Below are positions 1-8,481 of a stretch of 60,175 nucleotides of DNA, one piece after another. Source of the stretch: Candidatus Obscuribacter sp. (GTDB lineage Bacteria; Cyanobacteriota; Vampirovibrionia; Obscuribacterales; Obscuribacteraceae); contig JADYXQ010000069.1 of NCBI GenBank assembly GCA_021772135.1, positions 1 through 60,175 of the forward strand, written 5' to 3'. Position numbers and translations under genes: made by a program. The stretch's first letter is position 1. Each line of letters begins with the position of its first letter. The notes below the pieces were generated by a model. The model searched no databases. It was not told the DNA's origin and saw only the letters and a program-made list of their open reading frames with translations.

Positions 1-73
1 GCGGCTGGAGAGATTCGAACTCCCGACCTCATGGTTCGTAGCCATGCGCTCTATCCAGCTGGGCTACAGCCGC
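1..73 (-). tRNA. tRNA-Arg (anticodon ACG), 3' end cut by window edge
   Basis: Read on the minus strand, bases 73 to 1 fold as a complete cloverleaf. The acceptor stem is GCGGCTG paired with CAGCCGC. The anticodon stem CATGG/CCATG encloses the loop CTACGAA, giving anticodon ACG, which reads CGU arginine codons (usually after A34 is deaminated to inosine). The T arm has the expected GTTCGAATC. The window begins exactly at the last acceptor base, so the discriminator base lies outside and whether CCA is encoded cannot be told. Confidence 0.95.
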
Positions 74-149
74 AACAAGAAGAATATTACCATAAGGTTT
101 ACTTGAGACTCTGCACTTTGTGCATTTGCGTAAATGGTTGGTAACGCTA

Positions 150-782
150 TTACTGTCCGCGGCGTCGCCTTGACCAGTGCAACACGCTGCCCTTGACGTT
201 GCCCGACCTTGACATGGACGAGCCGGCAGCTCCGCTGGGCACGGTCGTGCCGTAGGGGAGGGCGGCTGAAGGGTTGTAACCTTTATAGCTGTTGTAAGCG
301 TGAATGCCATCGGGCGCGGCTGGAGCTGGCGCTGGGGCTGGTTTCGCCGACACTTTTTTGCCTTTCCCAAGACCGCCCGCTTTAGCGCTTGAAGACTTGG
401 GAAGGACCGCCGGGGCTGGTTGCGTCGGTACGCCGTTATTTACTTTGGGTAAAGGTGCCGTAATCGTTGGTAGAGAAGTGGAGTACGAAGTAAATCCGGC
501 TCTTTGCAAAGGTGCCTGGCCGCCGGGCAAATTGGACGCGCCGTTTGCTCCTGCAGTCGCGCCGCCTGGGCCGCCGCTATATTTGACGATTGGTGAGTCG
601 TCTACCACTTGATACTGACGACGAGCCATATAAAAACTGGCGCCATCGCCCAGGTCTTTATTGCGATTCGATTGGCTGGTGCTGCTGAATCCGCCCTGAG
701 CCAGGGCCGATTGCCAGGTGAAGCTTAGCGCTAAGACAGCGAGGAACGCCATTTTGGTTAGATTTATAGATTTTATCGACAT
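150..782 (-). CDS. Small exported proline/alanine-rich protein, unknown function
   Basis: About 210 residues. The N-terminus (MSIKSINLTKMAFLAVLALS) followed by TWQSALAQ is a clear Sec signal peptide with probable cleavage after ALAQ. The mature part is low complexity, rich in Gly, Ser, Pro and Ala, with a PAPAPAPAAP stretch near residue 155, and has no domain I recognise. An in-frame ATG at 800 would add six residues. I prefer 782 because GAAGG lies about 8 bases before it. The protein is probably periplasmic or surface-exposed. It is transcribed away from the slipin gene, sharing a roughly 240-base upstream region, and ends 76 bases before the tRNA-Arg. No function is assigned. Confidence 0.7.
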   Translation of the reverse strand: MSIKSINLTKMAFLAVLALSFTWQSALAQGGFSSTSQSNRNKDLGDGASFYMARRQYQVVDDSPIVKYSGGPGGATAGANGASNLPGGQAPLQRAGFTSYSTSLPTITAPLPKVNNGVPTQPAPAVLPKSSSAKAGGLGKGKKVSAKPAPAPAPAAPDGIHAYNSYKGYNPSAALPYGTTVPSGAAGSSMSRSGNVKGSVLHWSRRRRGQ

Positions 783-1025
783 AGCTGTTGCCTTCGTCAT
801 GGTCGGGCGCTGACGTTATTGGTAACGATGCAGCGCATTCTCATTAAACAGTTAAATGCTTTTAAATGCCAATGTCAAGCATATACCCACTCTACGCCGA
901 TAAAGGGCGGGCCGCTCTAGCTGTCAAGCACAGCTTCGTCCTGACAGTCTTGTTTGCCGAAACGCCGGCTGATTTCTGCTAGTCTCAACGTTTCGCACTA
1001 CATTGATCTCGCCTGGAGAGTAAGC

Positions 1026-1829
1026 ATGGAAATTTTCGGTTTTTTGTTCACTATCCTGGTGATATTCGCATTCGTACTTTTTCTTTTGCTGCGTTATTGC
1101 TTACGCGTCTGCAACGAATGGGAACGCAAAGTAGTGCTGCGCCTGGGACGTTTCGCCGGTGTGCGCGGGCCGGGCTTGTTTTTCCTCATGCCGTTTTTCG
1201 AGACCACTCCATTCACCGTAGATTTGCGCACAGTAACAAGCAACATTACCGCTGAGCAAACTCTCACTCGCGACAATGTGCCAGTAAACGTAGACACTGT
1301 TATTTACTGGACTGTGGTCGATCCGCAACTCGCTATTTTGAAAGTTACCGACTACCAATTGGCAGTGCTTGGTGCCGCTCAAACAGCATTGCGAGATATC
1401 ATCGGCCGCAGCGATCTCGCACATGTGCTCTCGGATCGCGCCGCGCTGGACAGCAGCATGACAGCCGTTCTTGACGCACAAACTGAGCCCTGGGGTGTCA
1501 AAGTTTCTTCTGTGCAAATGCGCGATATCAAAATTCCTGATGCCTTGCAAGACGCCATGAGTCGGGTCGCTCAGGCGGCTCGAGAAAGTCAGGCGAGAAT
1601 TCTTTTAGGTGATTCTGAAATGGCTATTGCACAGCGTTTTGCTGATGCCGGCAAAGTGTATGAAAAGAATCCTATGGCCGTTCATTTACGCGGTATGAAT
1701 ATGCTCTACGAAGTGATGAAAAATGGTGGCACTTCGACAGTTATTGTGCCATCGTCGGCGGTGGAAAGTATGAGCTTCGGCAGCATGGCCGGTGTCACTG
1801 CGCTGGCCAAGACCGAGCAGTTTGAGTAG
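1026..1829 (+). CDS. Slipin / stomatin-like SPFH (band 7) membrane protein
   Basis: 267 residues. An N-terminal hydrophobic hairpin (FGFLFTILVIFAFVLFLLLR, residues 4-23) is followed by a band 7 domain at about 30-210. Family landmarks are ERKVVLRLGRF, GPGLFFLMPF, TRDNVPVNVDTVIYW, and the region around LRDIIGR with a following Asp-rich stretch. Slipins oligomerise at the inner leaflet of the cytoplasmic membrane and are thought to organise membrane domains. Many are co-encoded with an NfeD protease partner, but none is visible here. The reading frame extends upstream to 954, but ATG 1026 has GGAGAG about 7 bases before it, so the shorter form is chosen. The C-terminal 50 residues are Ser/Met-rich. 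Membership of the family is secure; the role in this organism is not known. Confidence 0.9.
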   Translation: MEIFGFLFTILVIFAFVLFLLLRYCLRVCNEWERKVVLRLGRFAGVRGPGLFFLMPFFETTPFTVDLRTVTSNITAEQTLTRDNVPVNVDTVIYWTVVDPQLAILKVTDYQLAVLGAAQTALRDIIGRSDLAHVLSDRAALDSSMTAVLDAQTEPWGVKVSSVQMRDIKIPDALQDAMSRVAQAARESQARILLGDSEMAIAQRFADAGKVYEKNPMAVHLRGMNMLYEVMKNGGTSTVIVPSSAVESMSFGSMAGVTALAKTEQFE

Positions 1830-1948
1830 CATTTTATTCTTGTTCATTTACAAGCACAGGCTGGCTGCCAAGAACGTGGTAAACTAGCCGCTTGTTCGTC
1901 TGCAAATGACCTTCTCGTTGGGCGAATTTTTTCGTAAAGGTGGTAGTT

Positions 1949-2818
1949 ATGGGTATTTCTACCCTCAATGAAAGTAGTGCGCGAGTGGTGACAGGAAAAT
2001 TAGGTCTGATTTCAGGTGAAGGGCAACTGCCTTCACTTTTAGCCCAATCAGCTAAAGAGCGCGGATACAAAGTCGTAGCACTGGCACTTTCTGAGAGTGC
2101 TGAAGCGCAAGTTTCTCCCCATGCCGACAAAACCTATCTGGTGGCACCAGGGCAAATCGGTCGCAGTATTGGTCTGCTAAAAAAAGAAGGTTGCACTGGT
2201 TTGGTTTTCGTCGGCAAAGTGCCGAAGATCAATTTACTCAGACAGTTGCACAAACTTGACTGGCTCGCTGTTAAGGAGCTGAGTAAGCTGCCTAACTTTA
2301 ACGATGACACCATTCAGTTTGCTGTGGGCGACATCATGGAAGCCCACGGTCTCAAAGTTTTAACGCAATCTGAATTTTTGCGTCACCTATTCCCTGAAAT
2401 CGGCGTACTGACAAAACTGCAGCCATCAGCCGGTGACTATGCCGATATCGAGTACGGTATGCGCGTAGCTCGCGAGATTGCTCGCCTTGATATTGGTCAA
2501 ACCGTGGTTGTGAAAGACCGCATGATTCTTGCGTTGGAAGCAATCGAAGGTACCGACGAAGCTATTAAAAGAGCGGTTAAATTAGCCCGCGGCCCAGTAG
2601 TTGTCTGCAAAGTGTCCAAACCTAATCAAGATCAGCGTTTTGACATTCCCACCGTAGGCATGAACACTCTTCAGTCGATGGTCAATGACAATGCTAACCC
2701 GGGTGGAGTGCTGGCTGTTGAGGCTCGCGAAACCTTAGTGGTTGAGCAGGATGAGATGGTCAAATATGCTGAAGCAAACGGTATTGCCATCGTCGCTGCA
2801 GCGCTACCCACGCTTTAG
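1949..2818 (+). CDS. lpxI: UDP-2,3-diacylglucosamine pyrophosphatase LpxI
   Basis: 289 residues from ATG 1949. The reading frame also allows GTG 1940, but AAAGG lies at a good distance from the ATG. The enzyme hydrolyses UDP-2,3-diacylglucosamine to lipid X and UMP in lipid A biosynthesis, replacing LpxH in many alphaproteobacteria, cyanobacteria relatives and others. Family signatures (DUF1009) are the N-terminal GLISGEGQLP, the central ALEAIEGTDEAIKRA and the C-terminal KVSKPNQDQRFDIPTVG. The length matches the family (about 270-290). Its presence implies an outer membrane with lipid A. No other lpx gene is in the window, and the gene stands alone between a slipin and a TPR protein gene. 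Confidence 0.92.
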   Translation: MGISTLNESSARVVTGKLGLISGEGQLPSLLAQSAKERGYKVVALALSESAEAQVSPHADKTYLVAPGQIGRSIGLLKKEGCTGLVFVGKVPKINLLRQLHKLDWLAVKELSKLPNFNDDTIQFAVGDIMEAHGLKVLTQSEFLRHLFPEIGVLTKLQPSAGDYADIEYGMRVAREIARLDIGQTVVVKDRMILALEAIEGTDEAIKRAVKLARGPVVVCKVSKPNQDQRFDIPTVGMNTLQSMVNDNANPGGVLAVEARETLVVEQDEMVKYAEANGIAIVAAALPTL

Positions 2819-2942
2819 GCCGTGCTCAAGAATTTATTTCTGGGGAAAACACTGATCATGAATTAGCCTTTCGGGCGTTGAACAGTGATGCGGCTACAAT
2901 GGCATAATGAAGCAGAGGCTTTAGATGGGCGGAGAATTGTCA

Positions 2943-4094
2943 GTGTTGAAAAAAACTATTGCTAGCCGGTTTGCCTGTGTGATTCTGATCGCTGCCACTA
3001 ATACCGGCGTGCTGTCTGCATTAGCTGCTCCAGAACAGAAGCCTGGCGCCTTCACTCCCATTAAAAGCAAAAGTGAAATTCCGGTGAATGCAGCGAAAGA
3101 AAATCCGGTCAATACAGCTGTGAATGCGGAGCGCGAACCGGGTTCCCCCGTGGGAGTTCCAATCACCATCGGCACTGAGTCAGAAAAAGAAGCCGCAGCA
3201 ATTGCCGCCGCTGCTTACGCTGAGCGTGAAGCTAAACGTCGTGCTTTAGCAATGGAACTGAGCGCGTTGCACAATGAAGCACTAGACCATTATGAACTTT
3301 CGCGAGTCTACCTCAGTCGCTGGAATGCCGAAATGGCCGAGGTTGAGTTACAGGCAAGCATCATGTGCGAACCCAACATTAAAGTGGTGCACCGCGACTA
3401 TTGTCTGGTGGCCTTGATGCAGGGAAATCCTTTGAAAGCTATCGCCGAAGCGATGATGGTTGTTGGACTGGGCGAGCCTATTCCCCTCGATGATCAGCAG
3501 AAAATAAAGCTCAAAGAAAAAGCCTGCAAAGTCCACTATGTGAAAGGCATTGCCATTGCTCAAGAAAAGAAATGGCAAGAAGCGATCACCGAGTTTCAGT
3601 GGGCTTTGAGCTATCAGCCCAATAACGCTCGCGTTACTCGTTCGATGGCTTTTGCATATGGCAGTCTGGGTGATTTTACTCGTGCCGAAAAAGAATACGC
3701 CGCAAGCTTTGCTATGGATCCGACAGACGCTTTCTCTCATGCCGATCTGGCTTTCTTGCTCAAGCAATCTGGTGATACCAAACGTGCCCTTGAACAGCTG
3801 GAAGCAGCCGTTGCGTTGCAACCTAAAGTTGCTGCCTTGCGCGTTGATCTGGCATGGCTGGCTGAATCTCAAGGAAATTTGGAGCTGGCCAGTAGCGAAT
3901 TTGAAGAAGCAATTAAGTTAGCTCCGAAACATGCAGCCCTGTACACTCACCTGGGCAAATTGTTTGCCCGTCAGGGTCTGCCCGACAAAGCCATTGATGC
4001 TTATAAAGCCGCTCTGGCACTTGATCCGGCTCAGCACGACGCCGCCGAGGGCCTCAATTCTTTGCAAAGCGGTCCGACTAATCACAAAGCTTAA
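2943..4094 (+). CDS. Exported TPR-repeat protein
   Basis: About 383 residues from GTG 2943, which has GGCGGAG (2928-2934) at a normal distance; an ATG at 2925 would overlap that site. A Lys-Lys start and a hydrophobic stretch ending LSALAAP form a signal peptide. Residues about 30-95 are Ala/Glu-rich linker. From about residue 100 the protein is built of helical TPR units, the clearest being the consecutive ones after KKWQEAITEFQWALSYQPNN, then DFTRAEKEYAASFAMDP, DTKRALEQLEAAVALQP, NLELASSEFEEAIKLAP and LPDKAIDAYKAALALDP. TPR arrays bind other proteins; the partner is unknown. A scaffold or assembly role in the periplasm is inference only. Confidence 0.85.
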   Translation: MLKKTIASRFACVILIAATNTGVLSALAAPEQKPGAFTPIKSKSEIPVNAAKENPVNTAVNAEREPGSPVGVPITIGTESEKEAAAIAAAAYAEREAKRRALAMELSALHNEALDHYELSRVYLSRWNAEMAEVELQASIMCEPNIKVVHRDYCLVALMQGNPLKAIAEAMMVVGLGEPIPLDDQQKIKLKEKACKVHYVKGIAIAQEKKWQEAITEFQWALSYQPNNARVTRSMAFAYGSLGDFTRAEKEYAASFAMDPTDAFSHADLAFLLKQSGDTKRALEQLEAAVALQPKVAALRVDLAWLAESQGNLELASSEFEEAIKLAPKHAALYTHLGKLFARQGLPDKAIDAYKAALALDPAQHDAAEGLNSLQSGPTNHKA

Positions 4095-4188
4095 CTCTGA
4101 GCTGACCATTAAATCTACCCGTAATTTCCCCAATGACAGGGAGCTACGTAATTATTAGTATCTGATCTCAAGAACATTAGAGGTTGAG

Positions 4189-5382
4189 ATGCCGAAAGAC
4201 ACTGCTGCCCGACAAAGCGAAGATTTGAGCAACGGTCAGAACCGTTCTTCAAGCTCTGGCGCCGGTGACAGTTCTTTTGAAAATGTGGCAAAGGTCACGG
4301 CACTCACTCTTTCTCAAACCCCTTCAGCCTTTTACGAAGAACTGAGCCGCGATTTGAAAGAACGTCCAGCTGATGTTCTCACTAGAGCAGCCGGCGGAGC
4401 GGCGATCGGCGCTGTGGGGACGGTGCTTTTGAAGTTTCCCAAAGTGGCCACTGCTGTAACTCTGGTCGGTCTGGGATGGCAGGGCTATGAAGCTGTCGAT
4501 TCGTTTTCATCTTTCGCTCACAAAGCCTCTGGTGCATCCACCGATGCTGAACGAAGCAAACTCGCCCATGTTAGCTCTCAAAATCTAGGCCGCAGCCTGA
4601 CCAACTTTACTGAGGCCGCCCCCGGAATGGTTATCGGTGGCTGGGGTGCTAGTAAGGCCTTTGGCGCGCCGCCTGTATACGGCCGCATTGGTCGCGCTGT
4701 CGAAGATAAGATCATTATGCCTGTGAAAGACCGAGTTGCTTTCATTGGCCCCGGAACTGAGCGTTTGCCTGCTTCTATTCTAAAGGGAGAAGGCAAAATC
4801 GACATGCTGGAAGTCAGTCGCATACTGGGCGAAAAGCACGCATGGAAAGGCATCGAAACCGGCCGCACTCTCGATTTGAATTCACTCAAGCTGAGCCGAC
4901 CAGTGGCCGGCAACGAAACCCACATCCCCTGGCTGCCCGGTAGCAGCAAATCGGGCAAAGTGCCGTTTCACACCCATAGTCCAGAGTCTACCATCGGCAC
5001 CAGGCCTTCCATTGATGACATATTGGCCACCAATGGTCTCGGCATTATTAAGCGCGGCGATCAAGTGGCCTTTTATGTCGGTCACGGTGATGAGTTGGCC
5101 CTGATGCAAAATGCCGGCAAGGCTGAACTGTTCAAACCAGGAATGCGCACGGTGATAGTTGACCATGCTGAGAAAACCGCTCAGCGCCTCACTGGTCGTT
5201 ACGATAAAGCCCAGGGTTGGTTCTTCGACCAGGCCCAGGTACTCGACTATGGCAGCACATTGAAAGCTCTAAAGTCTCTCGACATATCAAAACCCTGGGG
5301 AAGTCTGGAAGCGATTGGCGGTCAGCAAAGCTTAAGTCAGAGCATTCAGAAAAGCGTCGCCGCTAGGCTCACTGGCGGATAG
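4189..5382 (+). CDS. Unknown protein with a JAMM-like HxH...SxxD motif
   Basis: 397 residues, no close family recognised. The start ATG 4189 follows GAGGTTGAG. There is no signal peptide: residues 1-30 are polar and Ser-rich. Residues 65-100 contain a Gly/Ala-rich hydrophobic segment (AAGGAAIGAVGTVLL) that could insert in a membrane. In the C-terminal half, FHTHSPESTIGTRPSIDD holds H261, H263, S274 and D277. This resembles the zinc-binding HxH-x7-SxxD signature of JAMM/JAB metallopeptidases and DUF4329-like domains, but with a spacer of ten residues rather than seven. After it comes a hydrophobic strand (QVAFYVGHGDELALM), as expected for a JAB-type fold. The assignment is tentative. The gene is monocistronic as far as can be seen. 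Confidence 0.72.
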   Translation: MPKDTAARQSEDLSNGQNRSSSSGAGDSSFENVAKVTALTLSQTPSAFYEELSRDLKERPADVLTRAAGGAAIGAVGTVLLKFPKVATAVTLVGLGWQGYEAVDSFSSFAHKASGASTDAERSKLAHVSSQNLGRSLTNFTEAAPGMVIGGWGASKAFGAPPVYGRIGRAVEDKIIMPVKDRVAFIGPGTERLPASILKGEGKIDMLEVSRILGEKHAWKGIETGRTLDLNSLKLSRPVAGNETHIPWLPGSSKSGKVPFHTHSPESTIGTRPSIDDILATNGLGIIKRGDQVAFYVGHGDELALMQNAGKAELFKPGMRTVIVDHAEKTAQRLTGRYDKAQGWFFDQAQVLDYGSTLKALKSLDISKPWGSLEAIGGQQSLSQSIQKSVAARLTGG

Positions 5383-5458
5383 TTTGAAGCGATTTTAGTT
5401 CAATTTTTGCAAAAATCGGTTTGGGGGCCTGTGAGGCTTGGGGTCTGTTTTTGCAAGC

Positions 5459-5474
5459 AGATTGATATCAATCT
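5459..5474. promoter_or_regulatory. 16-bp perfect palindrome upstream of yjbQ
   Basis: AGATTGATATCAATCT is fully self-complementary and lies in the 260-base gap between the unknown protein gene and yjbQ, about 170 bases before the yjbQ start. A TATACT hexamer at 5542-5547 could be a -10 element downstream of it. The symmetry suits a dimeric DNA-binding regulator. No regulator gene is nearby and the -35 element is not convincing. Confidence 0.35.
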
Positions 5475-5643
5475 AGTTTTCATTTAAGCGCCATCATCGC
5501 CCCCCGCTGGCCGACCGCAGCATCTATATCTATCGAGTGTATATACTGTGCGACTGTCCTTAAAAGTTACGGTAATGCGCTCAGGTACTCGCATCAGCTT
5601 GCCAGTGGGCTAGAATATGGCAAATTGTGCCCGGGAGATTTAT

Positions 5644-6075
5644 ATGAAGGTACAAGACGGCCTCAAGGCCCATACCAAGTATTTGTGGTTCGATACCAAA
5701 AAACGGCGCGAGCACGTTCGTATTACTGACGACGTTCAGCAGTTTTTAGAAGAGACCGGCCTCAAAGAAGGTTTCATTTTAGTGTCGGCCATGCACATCA
5801 CCGCCGGCATTTATGTCAACGACTGGGAAACTGGCCTGATCAAAGATATTGATCTATGGCTGGACAAACTGGCGCCTGAGAATCCTGATTATCATCACCA
5901 CAATACTGGTGAAGATAACGGTGATGCTCATCTTAAGCGCATCTTGATCAACCATCAGGTGACGGTGCCGGTAACAGACGGCAAACTTGACCTTGGTCCG
6001 TGGGAGCAAATTTTTTATGCAGAGTTCGATGGCCAGCGCAAAAAGAGAGTAATTCTCAAAGCGCTTGGGCTCTAG
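5644..6075 (+). CDS. yjbQ: YjbQ / UPF0047 family protein (secondary thiamine-phosphate synthase-like)
   Basis: 143 residues from ATG 5644, chosen over ATG 5617 because GGGAG sits about 8 bases before it and the length then fits the family (about 130-145). Family marks are [21 protein letters not shown], the acidic/His stretch [17 protein letters not shown] around the putative active site, [23 protein letters not shown], and the C-terminal strand [11 protein letters not shown]. YjbQ proteins form a small trimeric beta-fold. Members show weak thiamine-phosphate synthase activity, but the physiological substrate is not settled. The gene ends 69 bases before glnN on the same strand, so the two may be co-transcribed. 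Confidence 0.9.
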   Translation: MKVQDGLKAHTKYLWFDTKKRREHVRITDDVQQFLEETGLKEGFILVSAMHITAGIYVNDWETGLIKDIDLWLDKLAPENPDYHHHNTGEDNGDAHLKRILINHQVTVPVTDGKLDLGPWEQIFYAEFDGQRKKRVILKALGL

Positions 6076-6144
6076 CTTTGCAAGCCTGCCACAACCTGTG
6101 CGGGTTGGCGGCCGAGCAAATAGAATTTTCAGAGAGGAAATAAA

Positions 6145-8415
6145 ATGACAGTAAAAGAGAGAGGCAATTCAATGACGGGACGCTCATCATCGTCGCCCCA
6201 CGCAGACGCCAGAGGCGCTGCTAAAAGAACAGTACAAGGGCGTGAGCCGGTGCAGATGTCGGTTGATTTCACAAAAACTACAGTCTCTGAAATCTTCGGT
6301 CAAAATGTTTTCAATCGTTCAGTGATGCGTAAACTGCTGCCTAAGCATGTTTACAAAGCTCTGGTGCGCTGCTTAGACTTTGGCGAAGCGCTTCACCCTT
6401 CAATGGCCGATATCGTGGCCAATGCCATGAAAGACTGGGCACTGGCTAAAGGCGCTACTCACTTCACTCACTGGTTCCATCCACTGACTGGTTTGACTGC
6501 TGAAAAGCATGATTCATTCCTTACTTCCAGCGCCGATGATGGTGGAGCAATTCTCGAATTCTCCGGCAAACTGCTTGTACAGGGCGAGCCTGATGCATCG
6601 AGTTTCCCATCCGGTGGTATCAGATCTACATTTGAAGCACGCGGCTATACCGGTTGGGATCCAACCAGCCCTGCCTTCTTGATGGAAAGCACTAACGGTA
6701 AGACTCTTTGTATTCCTACAGTGTTCTGTTCTTATTCCGGTCATGCTCTCGATAAGAAAACACCTTTGCTGCGTTCGCTTGAAGCATTGAACAAACAAAC
6801 AGTTCACTTGCTCAAACTAATCGGTAATAAGGAAGTTAAAAGAGTCAATTGCACTGTGGGCGCTGAGCAAGAATATTTCTTAATTGACGAAGCCTATTAC
6901 ATGTCGCGTCCAGATCTAATCAACTGCGGTCGCGCTCTATTTGGTGCTAAGCCTCCGCGCGGTCAAGAAATGGAAGATCACTATTGGGGTTCAATCAAAG
7001 AACGAGTTTTAGCTTTCATGATGGACACTGAAGCTGAGTGCTACAAACTGGGAGTGCCGGTCAAAACCCGTCACAACGAAGTCGCTCCGGCCCAATTTGA
7101 AGTTGCTCCAGTATTTGAGTACAGCAACGTTGCTGTTGACCACAACATGCTCTTGATGGAAGTTTTCCGCAAGACTGCGCAAAAGCATGGCTTGCGTTGT
7201 CTCTTCCATGAAAAACCATTTAGTGGTGTCAATGGTAGTGGCAAGCACAACAACTGGTCTATGGCCGACGATCAAGGTAATAACTTGCTTGAGCCCGGCA
7301 CAACTCCTCACGAAAATTTGCAGTTCTTAGTGGTGCTTACAGCCGTCATTCGCGCTATCAATAAATATGGACATTTACTGAGAGCGAGTATTGCTTCTGC
7401 CGGCAACGACCACAGACTTGGTGCCAATGAAGCGCCTCCTGCGATCATGAGCATCTACCTGGGTGACAAGCTCACAGCAGTGGTACAGACCATTATTTCA
7501 GGCAAGAAAGAAATTCTTGGCGAAATCGGTAAAGTCTTGCAATTTGGAGTTTCCACTTTGCCTGATCTTCCACGTGACGATTCAGACAGAAACAGAACTT
7601 CGCCTTTTGCTTTTACCGGCAACAAATTCGAATTTCGTGCTGTTGGTTCAAGCCAATCGATCGCCTGGCCAAACACAGTGCTCAACACAATTGTGGCTGA
7701 GTCAATGGATTATGTCTCCAGTGCAATTGCTTCTGAAATCAAAACTGGTTTAGACGTCAATGCCGCAGTAGAAAAAGTAGTGCGCAAAACACTGATTGAT
7801 AATGAGCGCATTTTATTCAACGGCGATAACTATTCCAAAGTCTGGCATGAAGAAGCTGAGCGTCGCGGTTTGCCGAATTTAAAAAACTGCGTTGATGCCT
7901 TGCCTGTGCTCAATGAACAAGAAGTCAAAGATCTCTTCAATAAATATTCAGTCTTGCAAGAAGACGAATTATTCAGCCGTTATAACGTCAATCTTGAATC
8001 TTATTGCAAGACCATCAATATTGAATCGTTGCTTACGGCCAACATTGCGCGCACAATCATTCTTCCTGCTGCCCTCGATAACCAGTTGAAGCTGGCGCAA
8101 ACAATCGCCACCACCAAGGCTGCTTTGAACGGCATCAATCTCGCGGAGCAAGAGAATTTCCTCAAGCATCTGTGCGATGAAATCACCACCTTGCAAATCG
8201 ACCTCGATAAATTGGAAGGCGTGATCAAAGAAGGTAAGCAAGAAGAGCACGGCGAGCACGGTGAGTCTGATAATCTCAGACGGGCTAAGTTCTACCAGGA
8301 GCAGGTCATCCCTGCCATGGACGCAGTACGCAATATCTCTGACCAACTGGAAACAGTGGTTGATGATGCGCTCTGGCCATTGCCAAAATTCCGCGAAATG
8401 CTCTACATCTACTAA
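6145..8415 (+). CDS. glnN: Type III glutamine synthetase
   Basis: 756 residues, within the 700-760 range typical of GSIII and far longer than GlnA. It condenses glutamate and ammonia with ATP to give glutamine in the cytoplasm, as a dodecamer. GSIII hallmarks are the N-terminal FGQNVFN and SFPSGGIR regions, EQEYFLID (near residue 240), TRHNEVAPAQFEVAPVF, KPFSGVNGSGKHNNWS, the NDHRLGANEAPPAI loop, and the C-terminal extension ending WPLPKFREMLY. The glutamate and metal ligands typical of the family appear intact. ATG 6145 has GAGAGG about 8 bases before it; ATG 6172 is a weaker alternative. A strong terminator follows. GSIII is common in cyanobacteria lacking GlnA and in Bacteroidetes. No other nitrogen gene is adjacent. 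Confidence 0.96.
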   Translation: MTVKERGNSMTGRSSSSPHADARGAAKRTVQGREPVQMSVDFTKTTVSEIFGQNVFNRSVMRKLLPKHVYKALVRCLDFGEALHPSMADIVANAMKDWALAKGATHFTHWFHPLTGLTAEKHDSFLTSSADDGGAILEFSGKLLVQGEPDASSFPSGGIRSTFEARGYTGWDPTSPAFLMESTNGKTLCIPTVFCSYSGHALDKKTPLLRSLEALNKQTVHLLKLIGNKEVKRVNCTVGAEQEYFLIDEAYYMSRPDLINCGRALFGAKPPRGQEMEDHYWGSIKERVLAFMMDTEAECYKLGVPVKTRHNEVAPAQFEVAPVFEYSNVAVDHNMLLMEVFRKTAQKHGLRCLFHEKPFSGVNGSGKHNNWSMADDQGNNLLEPGTTPHENLQFLVVLTAVIRAINKYGHLLRASIASAGNDHRLGANEAPPAIMSIYLGDKLTAVVQTIISGKKEILGEIGKVLQFGVSTLPDLPRDDSDRNRTSPFAFTGNKFEFRAVGSSQSIAWPNTVLNTIVAESMDYVSSAIASEIKTGLDVNAAVEKVVRKTLIDNERILFNGDNYSKVWHEEAERRGLPNLKNCVDALPVLNEQEVKDLFNKYSVLQEDELFSRYNVNLESYCKTINIESLLTANIARTIILPAALDNQLKLAQTIATTKAALNGINLAEQENFLKHLCDEITTLQIDLDKLEGVIKEGKQEEHGEHGESDNLRRAKFYQEQVIPAMDAVRNISDQLETVVDDALWPLPKFREMLYIY

Positions 8416-8442
8416 ATCGTAGATAAGACTCAACAGTCTGAT

Positions 8443-8475
8443 AAAACCCGAGGCTCAGGCTTCGGGTTTTATTTT
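8443..8475 (+). terminator. Rho-independent terminator after glnN (likely bidirectional)
   Basis: AAAACCCGAGG (from 8443) pairs with CTTCGGGTTTT with one mismatch across a short loop, then TTTTATTTT follows. It lies between the stop codons of glnN and the convergent NlpC/P60-like gene. Its complement also ends in a T-rich tract, so it can serve both. Confidence 0.85.
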
Positions 8476-8481
8476 ATGGAA

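Noticed and set aside
304-612. Plus-strand ORF opposite the exported Pro/Ala-rich protein
   Set aside because: Its sequence is the antisense of a gene with a clear signal peptide; no ribosome site and no recognisable features.
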